A stretch of DNA of 64,000 bases, taken from assembly GCA_964035575.1 (NCBI GenBank), contig OZ037833.1:1984001-2048000 (forward strand), in the 5' to 3' direction. A program made the translations under genes and the position numbers. The notes below the pieces were generated by a model. The model did no database searches, was not told the DNA's origin, and was given only the letters and a program-made list of their open reading frames with translations. Positions 42,249 to 53,409 of the stretch are shown here, one piece after another (the first letter of the stretch is position 1; each line of letters begins with the position of its first letter). This DNA comes from Rhynchopus sp. YZ270_cl-10 (Eukaryota; Euglenozoa; Diplonemea; Diplonemida; Diplonemidae).

Positions 42249-44478
42249 AGTAGTAGAAGGCGGGAGAAGAACTGTGTATATCAGCAAAAAAAATTACAAT
42301 AAAGACCCACCCCCCGCAGTGTGCTGTCTTTTTTTTTTTTTTTGCTTTCAGGCTGATGGAAGAAGGGTGTGATTGTGCTGAATGGATATGGGTGGTGGAA
42401 ATAAGAGATGGGGGTTAAAAATGGAAAAAAAAAGGCCGTTTTTTTGTATTCGCTTCTGCCTTTTTTGTTTTTATTTCAAAACATCTGTTGGAGGGTGTCT
42501 AAAAGGAGAGCACGCACCTTGGAAGAAGGTCTTCAGAAAAGGGGTGTCCTGCTGATACCCTCCGTTTCTTTTCTTTTCTTTTTCAGGTTTCTGTTCAAAC
42601 TATCAAACGGAGAATGAGGGAGGGACCGAAACGTAACTTTTTTTTTTCTTTTTTTTTTTTGTTGCTGTCATTTCATACAGGGTATTAGGGTGAAAACGCG
42701 AATTTCCGTAAAACCGGTTTTTCCGGTATTCCCCCTCCTCTGGGTGATCAAAAAACGGTTTTCTGACGAAAACTTGCACCTCAGACCGACACCATAACTT
42801 CTTTTGGGGAAGGGGTATTTTTTTTTGAAAACCGATGTTTACATCACACCCTAAGGCCCTGTTTCATATACCACGGTCACGAAATACACTCGCATGTTTT
42901 AGACGAACGAGAAGGGGGTGAGATAGGGAGAGTGATAAGCCTATTGCCACAGGAATTTCACTGTAAGGGGAAAAAAGTGTAATAATGAGCAGAGAGGGGG
43001 TAAAAAAAGAAAACATAATTTTTATATTTATAAGATGACCCTGAACCTCTTGCACCGAGTCACCTTGATCACAATCGAAAATATCAACCTCCATACACGG
43101 AATCCGCGAGCGAGAGTAACCAAAGCCTACGGATAAAGGATTTCCATGGGGTAATGAGGGGGGGGGAAATGACACGATTTGCTTTGTTTTGCCTTTGGGA
43201 GCAAAACAATAAAACAGTTTTTTTTTTTCGAGACAACACGATGTCTCATAACAAAAAAAAAAGAGTGCAGGATAAGAAGATAAAGCTTTAAAAATGGGCA
43301 GGGCTATCGATAAAAACGGTTTGCCTTTTTTGGTGACTTTCTATTCGTTCTCGATGTAAGAATACGTCTTGCCTGTCCTGACTGCCACACTATACAAAAA
43401 AAGCTGTGTGTATACCAAGACGTAAAATAGGAGCAATGGAGCACACCCCTTGCATTATTGTTTTTTGTTCATCAACAAAAAAATAAAAACCACCTACCAA
43501 AGAAGCCAAAAGAAGGTTTTGTGATCAAAGTGCAGACTTTTATATAGGGGGTCAGAACTGAGGGCAATCCTCAGTTATTGAAAAAAAAAAAAAAAAATCC
43601 CCTTTTCGGACCTAAAAAAAAATTTTTTTTTTTTGGCGTTTTACTGGCTTAGAACACGACTCGTGACCAGCGGTGAAAATCTTGGGCAGTAAGCCCGGGA
43701 AAACCCGGGCTTAATTAATTTTGCGCAGAGCAAGCCCGGGTTTAAGCCTGGGTTTTCCTCGGGTTTTAACTTTTCTGGGGTGGGCTGCCCCACCCCACTC
43801 CGGGGAGTATAGCCTCAGGGTGCAGCCCGGGGTAGTCAGTCGCCGAAACGAAGCTCTGTTGACAGAAAACAACGAAGTCAGTAAAGAAAACACACACGTC
43901 TATCTCAAGGGTTACCCACACCCCCGTCACAGCCAGAACGCGACTCAATTGGTCAAACGCCGAAGGAAAAGGAAGCATGCATCATGGCGAAATTATAAAA
44001 GTAGCGTACCGTGCGCCTGCGGCGCAAGATTGCAACCCACCCTTCCCTGACATAGTTTGGCTGTAAAAATGTGCGATTATAAGCGCAATTTTTTGAAATG
44101 TTGCGTACCGTGGCTTCGCTAGGAACCTTTGGGTGCCATGACCGCCCTTTCTTTGTTATAAATGTAATGGCTACTTACAATTCGTGTACCACGTGCGCCT
44201 GGTGCACGAATTGCTATCAATTGGGTTTACAGCCAAGGGGGTTCAAGGCACACCACAACTGGCCCCAGCCGAAAAAACAACTTTGATTTTGGGTGGGTGG
44301 GTGAGAAAAAATGAATCCTCAGTTTTTGCCCCTGTTTGTTCAGGAAAAAATTCCTATATAAAACCCTGTCAAAGTGTCACCCAAAAAAAAAAAGCAACTT
44401 ATCGATTTTGATAATTTTTTTGAAGTGGAATTGCCACCTTCGTGCAATTTTTCACTTTCACCTTTTTTTTTAAAAAAG
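42249..44478. other. Gene-free spacer
   Basis: HpA at 43030-43066 (ATAAGATGACCCTGAACC, TCTTGCACCGAGTCACCTT). 43660-43830 is GC-rich with repeated CCCGGG and AACCCGGGCTTAA palindromes. 43998-44110 is the inverted partner of the repeat at 34738. 44430-44465 (CCACCTTCGTGCAATTTTTC) repeats 16115-16145. No gene. Confidence 0.5.
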
Positions 44479-44515
44479 GTGAAATACAAAGCCCTCTCGC
44501 GACAGTGTACCTTGG
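44479..44515 (+). repeat. HpC hairpin
   Basis: GTGAAATACAAAGCCCTCTC, GCGACAGTGTACCTTGG, then CATATGACC. Confidence 0.65.
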
Positions 44516-44823
44516 CATATGACCAAAAAAAAAATGCACTAAAAAAAAAAGGGGGGGGGAAAAAAAACAAAAAAACCATCGAAGAAATTGCTAGAATCGC
44601 GTGAGAATAGTGTATCCCCTTGCACCACCTTTTTTTCCTTTTTTCTTTAGTGAAATATTGATAACGCCCGCTCACCTACCCATGATCATTCACCTTTGCA
44701 TAAAGCCATTTCTACCGTATTAATTTCTGAGATTCGTTCAATGAAATGCTAAGTGGCTTGGGTAAAAAAAATAGAAATTGGCTTGAAGCACAATGGTAGT
44801 ATGGTGGTATATAAAAAAAGACA

Positions 44824-44860
44824 TGAAAGATGAATATGCCACCCCATGCACAGCCTTGAA
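44824..44860 (+). repeat. HpB hairpin
   Basis: TGAAAGATGAATATGCCACC, CCATGCACAGCCTTG. Right arm diverged. Confidence 0.5.
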
Positions 44861-44909
44861 GAGAACAATCAGGCTATTTTTCGTTCACCTTGAAAGTAGG
44901 TTATGTCAT

Positions 44910-45047
44910 ACTTTGTAGTCCGCCTGAGTCCGCCAAAAAAAAAAAAATACCACCAAGACCCGCCCGAGTGAGACAGATTTTTGATTGAGTCCGCCAAGTC
45001 TGTCTCAACTCAGGGCGGACTCCGGCAGACTCAGACGGACTACAAAG
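44910..45047. mobile_element. MITE with CTTTGTAGTCCG ends and TA flanks
   Basis: CTTTGTAGTCCGCCTGAGTC mirrors GACTCAGACGGACTACAAAG, bounded by TA at both ends (44908-44909, 45048-45049). GAGTCCGCC words repeat inside. Probably Tc1/mariner-type. Confidence 0.8.
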
Positions 45048-45184
45048 TATGTTATGTTTGTTCATTTTTTTTTCTCACTGGAGTGTGGTTGTATAGGAAA
45101 AAAAAAACACATTAAGTTACCGACGTTTTCTGTTTCTATCCACAAAGAGCTTTGATGAGGGAGGAGAAAAAATCAGGGAAAACT

Positions 45185-45287
45185 TTGAAAAGATGTACAA
45201 AAGGCCCTCACAGACGCAAGACATCATTCAAGGAAAGGGGGGAAAAAAATGTTTGAAAAATGAACTGAAGCCTCATAGTGCTCAGTT
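45185..45287 (+). repeat. HpB then HpA
   Basis: HpB at 45185-45228 (AAAGATGTACAAAAGGCCCT, GCAAGACATCATT). HpA at 45254-45287 (AAAAATGAACTGAAGCCTCA, TAGTGCTCAGTT). Confidence 0.5.
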
Positions 45288-45895
45288 AAACACCCATCAA
45301 AATAACTGCGTGATATCGGTGAGTTTTGAACGTAACAAAGGGACTCGACCTGAGCCATGTGTTTGGGGTCAAGTATGAGGAACTCCTACACGGAATATTG
45401 CCTGCAACTTGACCAAGAGAGATAAGAAGAAGAAGAACGTATTGTGTGTGTGGGGGGGAAAGAATAAGGGAAACTGACTATAGCTTGCGGTCTTTATTTC
45501 TGGCGTTTTTTATTTGTATCCCTCGCTTTCACTCCTTCATTCACAAATAATAATAAAAAAACGCCAAAAAATCTAAATCGCCCGGAATCTTTTGAGTTGA
45601 ATTCCACCTTTCCTTCCAGGAAACCTATACAATAAAGCAACTTTGCGTTATTTTTTTCCAGCCCCGACAGCTAATGTGTTCTGATAACACATAAAGGCCA
45701 GGGTCTTGCTGTGACAACGTAATGGGCATTAGATCTAAGCTATTGCATTCAACCTTCAGGTGGATGCAATGATATCATATGTTTTTTGAGAGGCTCGCAT
45801 TTGAGGTGGAAATGTCTGTCCATACAAAAAAACAAAAGAGCAATGATCTCAGCTCATGGTGCCCTGCAGTGACGAAAAAAAATAAAGAAACGTTT
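45288..45895. other. Spacer with two small hairpins
   Basis: 45676-45693 (TGTGTTCTGATAACACA) and 45745-45775 (TTGCATTCAACCTTCAGGT, GGATGCAA) can both fold. They could belong to a further small repeat, but only one copy was seen. Confidence 0.4.
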
Positions 45896-45933
45896 ATAAG
45901 ATGAACCTAAGCTGTCCACGCGCTTAGCCACCT
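45896..45933 (+). repeat. HpA hairpin
   Basis: ATAAGATGAAC, CTAAGC, loop TGTCCACGC, GCTTAG, CCACCTT. Stem perfect. Confidence 0.7.
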
Positions 45934-46029
45934 TGCAATAACAGTATGCTTCCCTAACGACTAGCTGCCAACTCTACCAATGATATCGTAAAATTAGTCG
46001 TAAAAACACTAGTCATTTGGACTAAAAAA

Positions 46030-46125
46030 CCGTAAATGTAATAATGTTGGAACTGCCCAAAAAAAAAAAAAAAAAACGCTCGTTCGTTCCAACATTATTA
46101 CGATCTAACACATTTCCATTTACGG
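46030..46125. repeat. Foldback MITE with CCGTAAATG ends
   Basis: CCGTAAATGTAATAATGTTG and GGAAC mirror GTTCC and AACATTATTACG...CATTTACGG around an A run. Confidence 0.7.
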
Positions 46126-46209
46126 TAAGCGCTGCTAGTAGCCCCCCCTGACTAGCTGTGTACCAAATCTCCCCTCCAAAAAAAACCCCAAAAAAAACCA
46201 AACAAACAT

Positions 46210-46250
46210 TTGACATGAAATACAAAGCCCTCTCATGACAGCGTACCTTG
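46210..46250 (+). repeat. HpC hairpin
   Basis: TTGACATGAAATACAAAGCC, CTCTCATGACAGCGTACC, TTGGTAT. Start of a cluster with 46350, 46426 and 46673. Confidence 0.65.
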
Positions 46251-46349
46251 GTATCCGGTGTGCACTGTGGGGTGTGGACATAAGGAATCTAGAACAGGTC
46301 CCCAGAATGTATAAAAAGAGAGAAAAGCTGAGCAGGATTTATCCTAATT

Positions 46350-46387
46350 TATAAGATGAACCCAAGCTTCTCGTGCTTAGACACCTT
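46350..46387 (+). repeat. HpA hairpin
   Basis: TATAAGATGAACCC, AAGC, loop TTCTCGT, GCTT, AGACACCTT. Confidence 0.65.
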
Positions 46388-46425
46388 CACACGGGGGAAA
46401 GAAAGTAAAACAAAATCATAGACTT

Positions 46426-46470
46426 AGAAAGATGAGTGTGTTTGCACGGGTCACAGGGTCACACACATTT
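46426..46470 (+). repeat. HpB, expanded
   Basis: GAAAGATGAGTGTGTTTGCA, CGGGTCACAGGGTCACACAC, ATTTT. Outer arm weak, inner GTGTG/CACAC kept. Confidence 0.5.
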
Positions 46471-46672
46471 TAAAAAATAAAGTATTTCAAAACAAAGAAA
46501 GATGAAAGACCCTCCCTCCCTATTGCAACCCCCCCACACCCGTACCATTGTTTTGCAACAATCTAAATTGTTTGTTTGATTGCAAACGCTGCAAAAAGAA
46601 ATGCATCAACAACCGTTTGCTTCTATCCAACTGTTTCATTGTCAGTTGCGGAAGGAATTCGACACAAAAAAA

Positions 46673-46733
46673 GTGAAGTTGATAGTGCAAACGCCTCTGG
46701 GACGCAGGCACTGACACTCCGCGGGTTATCGAA
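46673..46733 (+). repeat. HpF repeat
   Basis: Nearly identical to 8430-8494 as far as GGGTTATCGA, after which it ends in an A run. Confidence 0.7.
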
Positions 46734-46803
46734 AAAAACCCCCCCACTTAATTATTTTCCGTTTCATCGAACATCGCATCAACATTTTAAAAAAAAAAAC
46801 TAT

Positions 46804-48501
46804 TTAGAGCAACTCAGCTTCTTTCAGTCCATTTACTGTCCAGGGGGTGATTTTTGGAGATATTTTGAGCTTTTTGCAGTAATTTGTTCGGGACTTGCGT
46901 TTCAGGGTGGCAGACATATACGCCATACCGTCCACGACTATACGATAACAATAAACAATATCTGGCTGGAGGGGCACAGTACAGAAGAAGCCTTTCCAGA
47001 CTGCCTCCGATGGGTTGTCGTCCTCATCAGACTCCTCCGCAGACTCAGCGTCACCTTCTTCGTCACCTTGCAGCTCTTCGTCACTCTCCCCCGCCTCAGA
47101 GTCGCTGTTAATACTCTCTGTGTCCCTATACGCTTCACCAATCCAATACGGCTTCATTGACACCCGGCTCGTATGCATGATGTTCCCTTCCTCCCACAAT
47201 GACAGATACGCTCTTCTGAAGGTATTCTTTGTTCCCTTAGGGAAGACGAGGTAGAAGTCTACGTGATAGAGATGCTGTGGGCACATCAGCGGGACCAAAG
47301 GAGATGCAGATTGGTGGTTTGCGCGGTAGTGGTTTTGGACACGCTGGCGGACGTCGAAGGGGTCGTTCTCTCTCGCAAGAAGCTGTCCGTCGAGCTCGGG
47401 GGAGTGGTGCTTCGAGCAGGTCCTGCCTTTGATAGAGTCGGTCAGACCCAACGTATTAATCTCCGTCCCATCCAAAATCTCAGACAGCTCTTCATCCAGA
47501 CACGGAAACGCTGTCTTCACATCAATCCCAAGCCCCTCAAGCTTCTGCTTAATCTGCTCCTTCACTGAGGTGTGGATGTTCTTCTTTGCCTTCTCTAATA
47601 CCAACGCGGTATTCTTCTTTTGCGAAATTTCACGTATTTTTGCAACCTGCGCACGCTCTTTGGGGGTCAACATTAGCTGCATGCCTTGGTAATGCCCTAC
47701 TAGATTTTCAATTCCTAGGTCGAAATCGAACATATTGTAGAGCATGATGTCTTCAAGACCTATGAGGAGGGATTTAAACCCGGCGAGATTGTTTGAAAGG
47801 TAGCGAGCGGATTTGCATTGAGACAGCGATGCAAGGTCGGTTAAGACACGTTCTTCGAATTCCACATCGTTGTTCTGCGGGTCTTCCTCTAAGGAGTGGA
47901 GATACTGCAGCACCTTGGCCTTAAGATCTGCGTCTGGGAGGCGCGCAATGTTTTCCGTCACATTGCTTTGTAGCGCAGCCGACCTACACCGTATCCCACC
48001 AATGTTCCACCTGAACATATATTTCGACGGTGCAATACTGCCACAGCACGACACATCATTCGATGGAACCATATAATACACCCCAGGAGCCCCCGCCCCC
48101 GTCTCCGACCATCCCTGCTTCAAATCGTCAGCACTATAAAACGGTTTGATCTCAACATTCGCTGTAACCGGCTGCCCTAAGGTATCACTCAGATTAACCC
48201 TCTCAGAGTCTTTGCAAATGAAAAGAACCTGGGATTTGCATTTTGCAGAAGGACGCACATGAATTCCCTTTCGAAGTGGTCCTTTTGTGGCAGGGGTGAC
48301 ACGAAGAGGAGGGATTTTCATGACAGTTTCGTCGGGGCCTTTGCATTCCGCGGCACGATCATTGGAGGTTTCTTGAGTGGCAACAGTGGTGAGTTCCTTT
48401 TCTGTTAGCGAGGTGGATCCGGAAGAGCCGAGAGCGGCTTCTTGCTCTGCAGGGGCACGCTTTGAGGTGTCAGCGCTGGTCGCAGAAGCTCCGCAACCCA
48501 T
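46804..48501 (-). CDS. Protein with MGCGAS (myristoylation-type) N-terminus, unknown function
   Basis: A single 565-codon frame from ATG at 48501 to TAA at 46804-46806. It starts MGCGASATS: glycine 2 and serine 6 fit an N-myristoylation signal and cysteine 3 a palmitoylation site, so membrane attachment is likely. Residues about 1-60 are low-complexity. Residues 255-345 are helical and charged (TPKERAQVAKIREISQKKNT, EKAKKNIHTSVKEQIKQKL). Near 390-440 there is a strand-rich part (YHVDFYLVFPKGTKNTFRRA), then an acidic run at about 465-500 (SDEELQGDEEGDAESAEESD). The last 60 residues are again strand-rich (VWKGFFCTVPLQPDIVYCYR, IVVDGMAYMS). That last part faintly recalls a CBM48-type beta sandwich, but the evidence is too weak to claim it. 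No family is recognised. The frame is intronless. Confidence 0.85.
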   Translation of the reverse strand: MGCGASATSADTSKRAPAEQEAALGSSGSTSLTEKELTTVATQETSNDRAAECKGPDETVMKIPPLRVTPATKGPLRKGIHVRPSAKCKSQVLFICKDSERVNLSDTLGQPVTANVEIKPFYSADDLKQGWSETGAGAPGVYYMVPSNDVSCCGSIAPSKYMFRWNIGGIRCRSAALQSNVTENIARLPDADLKAKVLQYLHSLEEDPQNNDVEFEERVLTDLASLSQCKSARYLSNNLAGFKSLLIGLEDIMLYNMFDFDLGIENLVGHYQGMQLMLTPKERAQVAKIREISQKKNTALVLEKAKKNIHTSVKEQIKQKLEGLGIDVKTAFPCLDEELSEILDGTEINTLGLTDSIKGRTCSKHHSPELDGQLLARENDPFDVRQRVQNHYRANHQSASPLVPLMCPQHLYHVDFYLVFPKGTKNTFRRAYLSLWEEGNIMHTSRVSMKPYWIGEAYRDTESINSDSEAGESDEELQGDEEGDAESAEESDEDDNPSEAVWKGFFCTVPLQPDIVYCYRIVVDGMAYMSATLKRKSRTNYCKKLKISPKITPWTVNGLKEAELL

Positions 48502-50822
48502 AATACCTTAAAAGAAAAGACAAATTAATAAAAAAAAAAAGGGAAGAACTGAACCCAAACCTTTTTAGAAAACAAAACCTAACTCTGTATTTAAAAAAAA
48601 AGAGGAAAGTTGGAAAGTTGGAGGGTGCGAGAAAGAAAAAAAAAAGGGGGTCTCTGTGGACTGCGCACCAAAAAAAAAAAATGTGGTTGAGGGGGAGAGA
48701 GTGTGTGTGTATGAAAAAAAAAACGGTTGAGAGAAAAAGGGTAAATGGGAGGTGGAGAAAGGGGGTGAAGGTCTGGGGGTATTTTTTATCAAACCCTTTG
48801 TAAAAATATTTCCCCGGGTCTTCCCAGGGATTTTTTTTCTCTTCCTGTGGTGGGGTTGGTGTGAAGGAGTGTAGGTGGAGTTAGATGTAAAAAAAATTTC
48901 AAAAAGGTGTGTCTTTAATTTGGAATCTACTAATTTGTGGGTGGTGTGAGACAAGAGAGAGAAAAAAGGAGGGAAAGAGGGGGGGGATTTTTGTCAGAAA
49001 GTTGTTGTTTTTGCTTTGTGCTCTTTTTGTTTTGGTGGTCTTTAAAGAGGGGGAGGAGAAAAAAAAAAAGACAGGAGACGTTGCGAGAGAAGAGAAAGGA
49101 ATGATACAATGAATCCAAGCCTCTTCGTTTTCAGTCAACCTAATTTTGGTTGACAACTTGGAGTGCTTATAGGACAAAAAACCTTTCTTTATTTTCCCTC
49201 CAAAAATACCCCAAAAGAAGGAAAGTTTATAAGATGAACGGAGAACCCCTCCGTAGGCATCTTACAAAAAAAAAAAAAATAATGGGGAAAATCTGGCGTA
49301 GAAGCAATACAAGGAAAAAAGAAAACTTGAAGAAAAAAGAAAAATGAATGAAGCCGTAGCATCCCAATACATTTTTTTTTGCGAAGTTTTTGGTTATCCA
49401 GGGTGGTGCTGCTCTTCTGATAAGACGTTTTTGCTTTTTTTTTGCTTTTTTTTTTGCCTTTTTTTGGCATAAATTGAAGTGAGAGCCACGTAGACTATCC
49501 ACCTGATAGACAACACCATTTTCTTTTTTTTTTTTCCATCCAGAATCCACCCTCTTTTTTTTTTCTCTTTTTCTTTCGCCCCCTCTGTGTTTTGTTTCTG
49601 GTTTCTTAGCTGGCTGCATCAACGATTACCCTTCAAATTTTTTTTTAAAAAAATCCGTTGAATCCGCGGAATTCAGGTGTAATCAATACGAACCAAACAG
49701 CCACTTTGCACGACAGAAACACAGAGGAATCTGGCTGTAGCGACAAAACAAAGAAAAACGTTGTAAGGTGAATGTGCTTCATGTACACACACACATCCCA
49801 CAAAATGTGTCTTTGAAGATACAAAAGCCTTCTCGTGGCAATGCACCTTTGCAACAAAAAAATAAACAAATTCTCTCATGCCCAGGAAAGGAGATACTGG
49901 TTTAATTACAATACGGGGATAGATGAATTGGGGGAGGTGAAAGCAGGGGGGGTTCTTTTTAACAACGTTATTTTTTCCTTTTTTTTTTTTTTGGCTATTA
50001 CACGAATGCAGATTAACTTGAAACAAGCAAATAAATGAGGAAAACAGTGTCTTGTTTTTCCTCGTGTTTATATTTGAAAAACAAAAGGGGAGAAAAATTG
50101 GTTCGGTCCATAATATTGTTTTTTTTTTTAATGAAGGAGTGCTCAAAATTGTCGCCAAATGCTATAAAATCACCTTATCAACGGCAATGTGGTGATATAC
50201 GGGGGGCGGGGTTCCACAACTTTTCACAACTCTTCACAACTATGTGGGAGTGAAAAGTTGTAAAATGTGAAACCTCACCCCCGAATAACACCAATATGGT
50301 CATTATTTCACGACTCGAGTGAAATAATGACTCGTTATGTGTTGCTGATAAATAGCCGTTTGTTTCGCACCAACCCAGGAGTGTGGTTTTATTTATCTAT
50401 CATAAAAGAACTTTGAATTGTCTGCAGATACCATCAAAGCTCTCTTCCACCAGCTGATCTAACAAAAAAATAAAATACAATTTACTCCTACCTTTTTTTC
50501 TAAGGGATCTAGAGGGAGGGGACTGGGAAGACTTTTTTTTTTAAAATGGCTATTTTGAGTGCCTTGTTTACAACGCAGAGTGCACAAAGGCATCACCTTC
50601 ACCATAGGTGATGAAATTTGTAACACATGCATTGCAGTTTTTTGTGTTTTGTTTTTAGCTTGCGTTGGCAATATTTTCTATGACAATGGGAGGGGGGGGG
50701 GGAAGAACGTAATTTAGAACTGAAAATCAGGGTTAAAAAGGTTGTTCAAAAAATAAAGGTGGATGAGAAATTTGTTTACCGACACCCCAGGCAGGGTCCC
50801 AGCGATGCATTTTTCAGAGAAC
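48502..50822. other. Spacer: long C/T-rich 5' flank, then hairpin repeats
   Basis: 48600-48780 is C/T-rich on the minus strand, upstream of the 48501 start, with TCTTTTCTTTTAAG 5 nt before the ATG. HpA copies at 49105-49141 and 49228-49263, HpB at 49761-49797 and HpC at 49811-49850 follow. The 49228 HpA has the stem ACGGAG/CTCCGT in place of CTAAGC/GCTTAG. No gene. Confidence 0.5.
50299..50331. repeat. Perfect palindrome GTCATTATTTCAC
   Basis: GTCATTATTTCAC and GTGAAATAATGAC around GACTCGA. Larger imperfect arms (AACACC...TGTGTT) suggest a small MITE. A second hairpin-prone stretch (CACAACTTTTCACAACTC...GTGAAAAGTTGT) lies just before, at about 50216-50265. Confidence 0.65.
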
Positions 50823-52178
50823 CTAAAACTCATGAATATAACTTCCCGAGGGGAGGAACATGGCCGGGCTTTTGGTGATAGGCGGCACCGGGGATTCATT
50901 CGTTCGTTTTCTAAGGAATCTTGCTGGTGAGGATCTAAAGGGGGAGCCGGATACGACGTTGGGTTGCAGGGACCTGAGGGCACGGCGTTCCCGCTGTAAG
51001 TGTGTTGATTGAAGAGGTGACCCTTTTTTGAAAACCACATACCGCTATGTCAAGTTCAAGCTGCTCCAGCTGCCTATCTTTTTCCGCCACCTCTTGCGCT
51101 GTGAGACGTGCATCATGAGGCAGAGGAGGTGCAGGAAGCATGCTGTGCACACTCGCAGGCTGGCTACCCATAGGGACCCCGTTCTCATAGACAGGAAGGT
51201 GCTGCAGTGTGGACTGCTCCTGCATCACGGGGGGCTGTTGGTGGTAGTTCCCTTGCATCATTTTCACTGACGGAAGCATCGCTTGCTCGCGCATAGGCTG
51301 CGGAAGGGCAGGTTGTACCGGCACGTTGTGGACCGGTCTTGGTGGGCTCTGTGGAGTGTTGTATAAAGAATATGGTTGATGTGGTTTCATACCGAGAGAG
51401 CAGGCTGCTGGGGCAAGGGTTGTTGTGGCTGCTGCATCTCCTCTTTCGGCTTTGAAAACAGAATCTTCCGTGCGTCGCATGTTTTGTCAATTGTTCTGCA
51501 ATATGCAGTGCGCGCTTTGGTCCCAGTAAAACCATCCTGCCCAGTGAACGCAGTATACAACGCAATCGCCACGTTCTGCTGTCTCTGCACATCGCGTGTG
51601 CGAATGACGTAGTCGATCTTCATGCACCACTCTGCGTCGACCAGCTGCGGGTGGCTTCTCTCATCGGATTCGCGTCTTTTAAACTTCTTTTTAGTGTCAT
51701 AGTGTAGCACCACCGTTTTGATCTGCCCGGGGATGACGCGGATGACGATGTCGTCAGGGCGCACACCGTTCCCCACCTCCGAGATGATGTCCTCCTTCAG
51801 CGAGTTGTTGAACACATCCACCGTATGCGCGGTCTCCTTCGCAGCCTCGTAGAGCGAGTAGTTCACACCCTCCACCACCATCACACCCTTCACAAGGGGG
51901 TCGTACACACTGAAGCCCGCTGAGCGCACCTCATTGAACCAACACCGTCCCTGCGCGCGCACGTCCATGCGATCCTCGGGACCCCTATCTGCTGGATCAT
52001 ACTGAGGGAGCTTCGACACCGTTGGTGCCTGTACCCGTGTCTTCACACTCCCCTGTACATTCCGTGAAGAGCTCCTTGCTGCTCCCGACTTCACAGAAGT
52101 CTGTCGTCTCGGTGAATTAGTCGTAGGTGACTGCGTACGTGACGACCTCGGGTAGGTGCTAGAGGGTGGGGGTGGCAT
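50823..52178 (-). CDS. Pro/Gln-rich protein with C-terminal coiled coil, unknown function (3 exons)
   Basis: Exons 51393-52178, 51043-51348 and 50823-50993 give 420 residues with a TAG stop. Introns are 44 nt (51349-51392, GTATGA...CACAG) and 49 nt (50994-51042, GTATGT...TACAG), both in phase 0. Residues 1-50 are Ser/Pro/Arg-rich and probably disordered. Residues about 70-235 look folded (RCWFNEVRSAGFSVYDPLVK, GVNYSLYEAAKETAHTVDVF, DDIVIRVIPGQIKTVVLHYD, AEWCMKIDYVIRTRDVQRQQ). A Pro/Gln segment follows (QQPQQPLPQQPALS). A heptad-like stretch crosses the second intron (AQEVAEKDRQLEQLELDIA joined to RERRALRSL), which supports that splice. No family is recognised. The only in-frame start upstream of 52178 would be a TTG, so ATG at 52178 is chosen. 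Confidence 0.83.
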
Positions 52179-52195
52179 GTTGTGTTGATGTTTGC

Positions 52196-52259
52196 CTGAG
52201 GGAGGGAGAGGGTTGGGAGGTGTTGTGCGGGTGGAGATAGAAAGATGTGGGAGGGGTGG
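52196..52259 (-). promoter_or_regulatory. Pyrimidine-rich tract upstream of the 52178 start
   Basis: C/T-rich on the minus strand, finishing CCCTCTCCCTCCCTCAGG about 18 nt before the ATG. The CTCAG at its end looks like a splice acceptor. Confidence 0.35.
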
Positions 52260-52359
52260 CAAGTGCTTTTCGTTCTAACAAAAGGTACACAACATGTAAA
52301 ATAATAAAAAATCGGGTAATAAATCTAAAGTTGGTAAAAACAAAGCCATAAACAAAAGG

Positions 52360-52420
52360 CGAAGTTGATAGTACAGACGCCTCAGGGGCGCATGCACGCT
52401 CCGTGGGTTATCAAACCCCC
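52360..52420 (+). repeat. HpF repeat
   Basis: GCGAAGTTGATAGTACAGAC, GCCTCAGGGGCGCATGCACG, CTCCGTGGGTTATCAAACCC. Both arms of the terminal hairpin changed together only in part. Confidence 0.6.
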
Positions 52421-52485
52421 GCAGGGTTGCACAAAATGGACAAATGGACACACACAAATAAAAAATAAACCTCTGGTTCTAAATG

Positions 52486-53357
52486 CTACTGCAGTTTCGG
52501 CGGTGTCGTCAGCTGTTGAGAAAGGGGGGGTTTTTTTTTGAGATTATTTTTTACAATCAAATTAATTCGCAAAAACGCGGGGAAAAAAATATACCTGGGG
52601 GGCCAAGGACATGACATCTTGGACCAGCATCTCGATGCGGGACTCTTGTTGCAGTGCGTCACGCACCATGGCCTCCAACGATTTGAATGCAGGGGACTGC
52701 GCCCGCACTGTGAGCGGCCCTGCTGCTGCCGCTGCCGTCCCACCCACATCCACAATCCCCTCTGCCTGCCCGCCCTCTGTGTGGTTCGACACTGCAGAGC
52801 CGTACTCTATGGGAGTAGCGGTGGACATCACAACCCCTACAGACGACACCACCCCAGGGTCACCTGAACGACGTCGCCCCCTCTGTGGCTCGTGTGGCTG
52901 TGCAACCTTGTGGGGGTGCGCTGCCCCTCTCGCAGGCGACACCCAACGATGCTCCACCACATTGTCCAACACAACGTTCTGTGCCGGCTTTGCCCTGCTG
53001 CCATCATGCCCCACAGTGACACCAGACACCATGCTCTGCACATCATGCTCAAACCCTGGTAAACCCACTTCATCGAACACAGGGTCCTTCGCCCTGGGCA
53101 TCGGGAACACCTCAGGGGTGATGAACTGTCGTTCAGGCGGGTTTGCGTCTGTTGTTTGCGGTGTCTGCCTTGGGAGGGACATGGCGCTGGCGGTGGTGAC
53201 GTTGAGGGGGTGGGTGGAGGGCATGCTGTGGGGGGTGGCGTGGTCGTGGCTGTCGGTGCCTGATGCGAGGGAAGCGGCACTGCCTTCACCACCGTAGACG
53301 ATGTAGTCTGTGTCGGAGAAGTGTGCACTGCGCCGCTTTGCCTCCTTACCCTGCTGC

Positions 53358-53409
<52 letters not shown>

